Assembly (NCBI GenBank): GCA_017608295.1
Contig: JAFCGF010000014.1
Coordinates: 1 to 44,669, forward strand
From: Candidatus Woesearchaeota archaeon
Lineage (GTDB): Archaea; Nanoarchaeota; Nanoarchaeia; Woesearchaeales; JAGVZT01
Length of the DNA: 44,669 nt
Direction of reading: 5' to 3'
Part shown: positions 41,747 through 44,669 of the stretch, one piece after another
Layout of the letters: the number at the start of each line of letters is the position of its first letter
Position numbering within the stretch: the stretch's first letter is position 1
Made by a program: the position numbers and the translations under genes
The notes under the pieces: model-generated
What the model was told of the DNA's origin: nothing
The model's database searches: none
What the model saw: only the letters and a program-made list of their open reading frames with translations

Positions 41747-42526
41747 ATGATAAAGATGATGCTTAAATTCTTAGGAACGGGAGGAGTTTGTGGTGTTCCC
41801 GAATGGAATTGCAGTTGTGATGTTTGCAGTAGTTGTGATCCGCGTGACAAAAGGCTGAGGCCTTCAGTCTTGATTGAAGTCGAAGACAAAAACATTGTGA
41901 TAGATATTGGTCCTGATTTCAGAACTCAACTCTTGAAGTATAGCATTAGAAGGTTAGACTATGTTTTTCTAACCCATGCTCATGATGACCACAGAGCTGG
42001 CTATGCAGAACTCAGTCGCCAAGCAAACTTAGCTTTTGAAGCCCCCAAGCCTGTCTTGAAGGAATTCTTTAAGAGGCTTGGCACCTCAAGGAAGTGGTTA
42101 GAAAAAAGAAATCCTTCCTTAGTGATTAGACCATTTGAGAAGAAAAAGATAGATGATTTAGAAATTGAAACGATAGAATTGGAACACAAGAAAGATTACC
42201 AGGGTGAAGATACTCCGTGTTATGGTTATTTATTTCGAACAAATAAGTTCACCTTTGCTTATGTGAGCGACTACTCACAGATTTTGGAAAAACAGAAAGT
42301 GAGAAAGATAGATATGATTATTTCTGACGGAAATGGTATGAAAGACATAGGAAATGGTCATGTGGGTGTGGAAGGGAGTATAAAAATGTTCAGAAACTTA
42401 AAAGCAAAGCGAATGGTATTAACACATTTCACACACAGCCGATCACATAGATTCATGACTTGTTACGTGAAGAAGTTTGGTGACATAAGATGCGCTTATG
42501 ATGGTATGGAAATCAAATTCAAATAA
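41747..42526 (+). CDS. MBL-fold metal-dependent hydrolase (PhnP-like)
   Basis: A 259-residue metallo-beta-lactamase-fold phosphodiesterase-type enzyme. It has the core motif THAHDDHRAG (near 79-88, two metal sites), an N-terminal LGTGGVCGVPEWNCSCDVC segment with a Cys cluster as in PhnP (structural zinc), DIGPDFR, a later conserved Asp in YVSDYS, and a His in LTHFTHS. PhnP cleaves cyclic ribose phosphates; the substrate here is unknown, though RNA or cyclic nucleotide phosphates are plausible. ATG 41747 is used, and ATG 41759 is equally possible. It is divergent from the recombinase, with 210 bases between them. Confidence 0.82.
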   Translation: MIKMMLKFLGTGGVCGVPEWNCSCDVCSSCDPRDKRLRPSVLIEVEDKNIVIDIGPDFRTQLLKYSIRRLDYVFLTHAHDDHRAGYAELSRQANLAFEAPKPVLKEFFKRLGTSRKWLEKRNPSLVIRPFEKKKIDDLEIETIELEHKKDYQGEDTPCYGYLFRTNKFTFAYVSDYSQILEKQKVRKIDMIISDGNGMKDIGNGHVGVEGSIKMFRNLKAKRMVLTHFTHSRSHRFMTCYVKKFGDIRCAYDGMEIKFK

Positions 42527-42804
42527 TATGTCTGAAGTATTTCACAAGTGGTTTCCAAACTATTGTTGGCCTAATAAGACTCTTGGACAGTCAATCCATT
42601 GATAGTAAGTTCCGAACTCTTGTGATGACTGGACTGACATAACCGTGCAAGTCGACCGTGCCCACGGGCTTTTCGCCTTCACGGAATCTGCAATTGATCT
42701 GCTAAACGGACCACTCCGATGGATTCCGTAAGAATTCCCAGCTTTGGTAACTCTATTCTTATGCTGGAGCACTTCCCACTTGTGCTCAGTTTTGCCGGCA
42801 CTTA

Positions 42805-43065
42805 ATGACGAATTCGCATCAAATTAGATATTTGGCGTGTGTTCACAGTATTATGAATAGGAGTACTCAAAAATTGGCCGAGAGTTCTCAAAAAAATCAG
42901 AAGAATTTACTTGCGCCCGACCCGAACAATGTGTTAGCATTTCGGAAGTACACTCAGCGTATATGGTCCAAGGTGGCAGGTAGGCCAATTTCTGAAGAGG
43001 AGGCCGATCAGATTATCGAGGATTTCGGCCAATTTCTTTGCGTTTTGGCCAGGATGAAAGGATAA
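42805..43065 (+). CDS. Small protein coupled to the serine recombinase
   Basis: An 86-residue protein of unknown function (or 70 residues if it starts at ATG 42853; neither start has a good ribosome binding site). The middle contains LAPDPNNVLAFRKYTQRIW and the end ISEEEADQIIEDFGQFLCVL, a helical segment also common in small accessory proteins of mobile elements. It ends 5 bases before the serine recombinase start and carries that gene's ribosome binding site in its last codons, so it is likely a recombination accessory factor. The gap before it (42527-42804) has no supported gene. Confidence 0.5.
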   Translation: MTNSHQIRYLACVHSIMNRSTQKLAESSQKNQKNLLAPDPNNVLAFRKYTQRIWSKVAGRPISEEEADQIIEDFGQFLCVLARMKG

Positions 43066-43070
43066 TTATC

Positions 43071-44564
43071 ATGAAGAAACAGAATCGACTACTAAGAGTA
43101 CTTAGTGTTTGCCGAGTCTCATCACGCGAGCAGAGCGAAGGCTACAGCCTTGAAGCCCAGGACCAAGCTAACCGTGAATGGGCAGAGCGTAAAGGACATG
43201 AAATAGTCGAGACCGTTCAGTATGTTGAAACTGCTTCTAAACAAAAAGAAAGGCAACGATTTCGTGAGATTGTCAATCGCATTTGTAGTGATCCTACAAT
43301 CAATGGCGTGGTATTTCATAAGGTCGACCGTGCCTGCCGCAACCTGACTGATTTGGCTATACTCGAGCGCCTGGAGACACAAAAGGATAAGACAGTATTC
43401 TTTTCCAGTCAGGAATTCCCACAGAATGCAGCTGGACGTCTTGGGATTGGTGTAATGGGAGTTGTGGCACGTTGGTACACGGATAATCTTAAGGAAGAAA
43501 TCAATAAAGGCTTTCGCAGCAAGGTCGAGGCCGGAGAGTATCCTCATAAACCCCCGTATGGCTATTGCATGGGTCGGAATTCCAACGGTTCCAAATTGCC
43601 GGTTCCAGATCTGCAGAAGGCCGATACAGTCCGCACAATCTTCAAGTTGATGTCATCAGGAAAGTATACTATCGACACACTCCGAGAAGAGCTTTTCAAA
43701 CGCGGCATGTACTTTTCCCCAAGGACACGGCGATGGACTCGTTCCTATCTGGCGAGATTATTGCGTCATCCGTTCTACATCGGAAAGATTCTCTGGCGTG
43801 GGCAGATTTACGAGGGTAAACATGAGTCGCTTGTTGATCAACGAACTTGGCAGCAAGTACAGCAAATACTGAATGGTCATAACAACGCCAAGCACCGCAA
43901 GGGACGTCGATTCACATATGGACATGGACTTATCAAATGTGTCTGTTGTGGCTATAGCATTACTGCCGAGTTGCATAAGCAGCGGTACACATACTACAGG
44001 TGCTCGCAACTACGGTATCGCAAACACTCCGTTGAACCTGCTTGGGTACGTGAAGAGGTTATCGAATCTCAGATCATTACCATGCTGGAAAAACTAACGT
44101 TACCGAAAGAAATCTACGATTGGGCGATGGCCTATCTGGATTGCGTGTTAGCCAGAGATCTGGCAGACACGCAGAATGAGTTGGGTAGATTGAAACGAAG
44201 GTCATCCGAAACACAAGCAACCTTAGACGCTCTCTTGCTAAAGGCTGCCCAAACCGAAGATAATCTCGCAGAAGGATTTATGCAGCTAGCGAGGCAAAAA
44301 CAGCATGAGGTGGCCCTGTTGCTACAACGGAGTAAACAGATAAAAGCAGGGAAACAGGAAAATAGCCGTGATGCAGTAAAAATTATCGAACTCGCACAAC
44401 ATCTTGTAGAACAATACGTTACGTTTCCACCGCCCCAAAAGCGCCAGATTGTTGATTCGGTGTTTTCGAACTTACAGCTTGAAGATGTAAACCTTTATGG
44501 AAACTATAGGTTACCGTTCTCGATCCTGGCAGAAAACAGCCATCGTCCTCTTAACTCGGGGTGA
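43071..44564 (+). CDS. Large serine recombinase
   Basis: A 497-residue site-specific recombinase/integrase. ATG 43071 is chosen with AAGGA about 8 bases upstream. The resolvase-like catalytic domain (1-140) has VCRVSSREQS with nucleophile Ser17, then HKVDRACRN and the usual conserved Arg/Asp. A Recombinase domain follows (about 165-280: GEYPHKPPYGY, RLLRHPFYIGKILWRG), then a zinc ribbon (CVCCG...YYRC, about 295-325) and a coiled coil (about 360-450). Its last codons, TCG GGG TGA, lie within the acceptor stem of a tRNA-Pro-like sequence. An integrase gene abutting its attachment site is typical of an integrated element, although tRNA sites are more usual for tyrosine integrases. Confidence 0.92.
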   Translation: MKKQNRLLRVLSVCRVSSREQSEGYSLEAQDQANREWAERKGHEIVETVQYVETASKQKERQRFREIVNRICSDPTINGVVFHKVDRACRNLTDLAILERLETQKDKTVFFSSQEFPQNAAGRLGIGVMGVVARWYTDNLKEEINKGFRSKVEAGEYPHKPPYGYCMGRNSNGSKLPVPDLQKADTVRTIFKLMSSGKYTIDTLREELFKRGMYFSPRTRRWTRSYLARLLRHPFYIGKILWRGQIYEGKHESLVDQRTWQQVQQILNGHNNAKHRKGRRFTYGHGLIKCVCCGYSITAELHKQRYTYYRCSQLRYRKHSVEPAWVREEVIESQIITMLEKLTLPKEIYDWAMAYLDCVLARDLADTQNELGRLKRRSSETQATLDALLLKAAQTEDNLAEGFMQLARQKQHEVALLLQRSKQIKAGKQENSRDAVKIIELAQHLVEQYVTFPPPQKRQIVDSVFSNLQLEDVNLYGNYRLPFSILAENSHRPLNSG

Positions 44565-44637
44565 TAGGATTCGAACCTACGGCCTCCTGCTCCCAAAGCA
44601 TGCACGGCAAAATGCTATTATCACTTAAATCACGCCA
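44556..44637 (-). tRNA. tRNA-Pro(TGG)-like sequence with intact 3' half only
   Basis: On the minus strand, the 45 bases from the anticodon arm to the discriminator match tRNA-Pro well: CTTTGGGAG loop with TGG anticodon, GGCCGTAGGTTCGAATCC and CACCCCGA. The 5' half is strongly diverged: the acceptor strand TGGCGTG pairs with one mismatch, but no normal D-arm can be drawn. This looks like the 3' tRNA segment of an attachment site, with the 5' side replaced by element DNA, rather than a working tRNA. CCA is not encoded. Confidence 0.55.
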
Positions 44638-44669
44638 AAAACGTCACTTATAGAAACCTCCAAATACAA

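Noticed and set aside
42560..42772. 70-codon minus-strand frame after the MBL hydrolase gene
   Set aside because: No ribosome binding site, odd composition and no family resemblance.

Overview
The window looks like an accessory region of a bacterial chromosome, most likely from the Planctomycetota (Phycisphaerae-like). The clues are a giant secreted RHS/YD-repeat protein full of Asp-Pro-Asn tripeptides, a secreted protein ending in an H-X-DG-like motif typical of that phylum, and an ECF sigma factor. This placement is an inference from style, not from a marker gene. Two recombinases with C-terminal zinc ribbons resemble archaeal integrases, so much of the window has probably moved between lineages. 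The RHS gene is clearly richer in G+C than the genes from about 16.7 kb onward, which are AT-rich.

Layout. 0-1.2 kb: two small genes (a propeller-like protein and a two-helix membrane protein). 1.3-1.9 kb: an ECF sigma factor on the minus strand. 2.8-12.4 kb: a 2,688-residue RHS protein with an M91-like metallopeptidase tip, then a secreted protein. 12.7-13.7 kb: two small genes. 13.7-16.3 kb: two tandem paralogous zinc-ribbon tyrosine recombinases. 16.8-24 kb: a tightly overlapping five-gene operon (SIS-HAD fusion, phosphoribosyltransferase-like protein, ORC/CDC6-like P-loop ATPase, Rossmann-like unknown, PfkB kinase) behind a good sigma-70-type promoter. 24.3-28 kb: a large SIR2-domain protein with an operator-like palindrome in its promoter. 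28.3-30.7 kb: a short-chain dehydrogenase, a membrane protein, a YdjM-like protein and a basic protein. 31.1-34.3 kb: three envelope-type genes. 34.3-35 kb: a noncoding junction with helically phased iterons, a duplicated block and two decayed tRNA-like sequences. 35-41.5 kb: a cassette region with a 423-frame unknown gene and a methyltransferase facing a SIR2-STAND-TPR (Avs5-like) gene, which lies directly downstream of a tyrosine recombinase. 41.7-44.6 kb: an MBL-fold hydrolase, then a large serine recombinase whose stop codon lies inside the 3' half of a tRNA-Pro sequence.

Two candidate systems stand out. First, the same 23-bp sequence, with the architecture of a tyrosine-recombinase core site (inverted arms around the 7-bp spacer CTCCACA), occurs in inverted orientation just before the 35-kb gene and just before the SIR2-STAND gene. 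In the second copy it overlaps the stop codon of the recombinase gene. Recombination between the copies would invert about 5.6 kb and exchange which gene set is transcribed behind the recombinase: a possible phase switch for an NAD-targeting immune protein. Second, the five-gene operon combines sugar isomerase, phosphatase, PRPP-type transferase and sugar kinase activities with a regulatory ATPase. This suggests a nucleotide or sugar-phosphate-based conflict system. Together with two SIR2 effectors and four site-specific recombinases, the region from 13 to 44.6 kb reads as a layered defense and mobile island.
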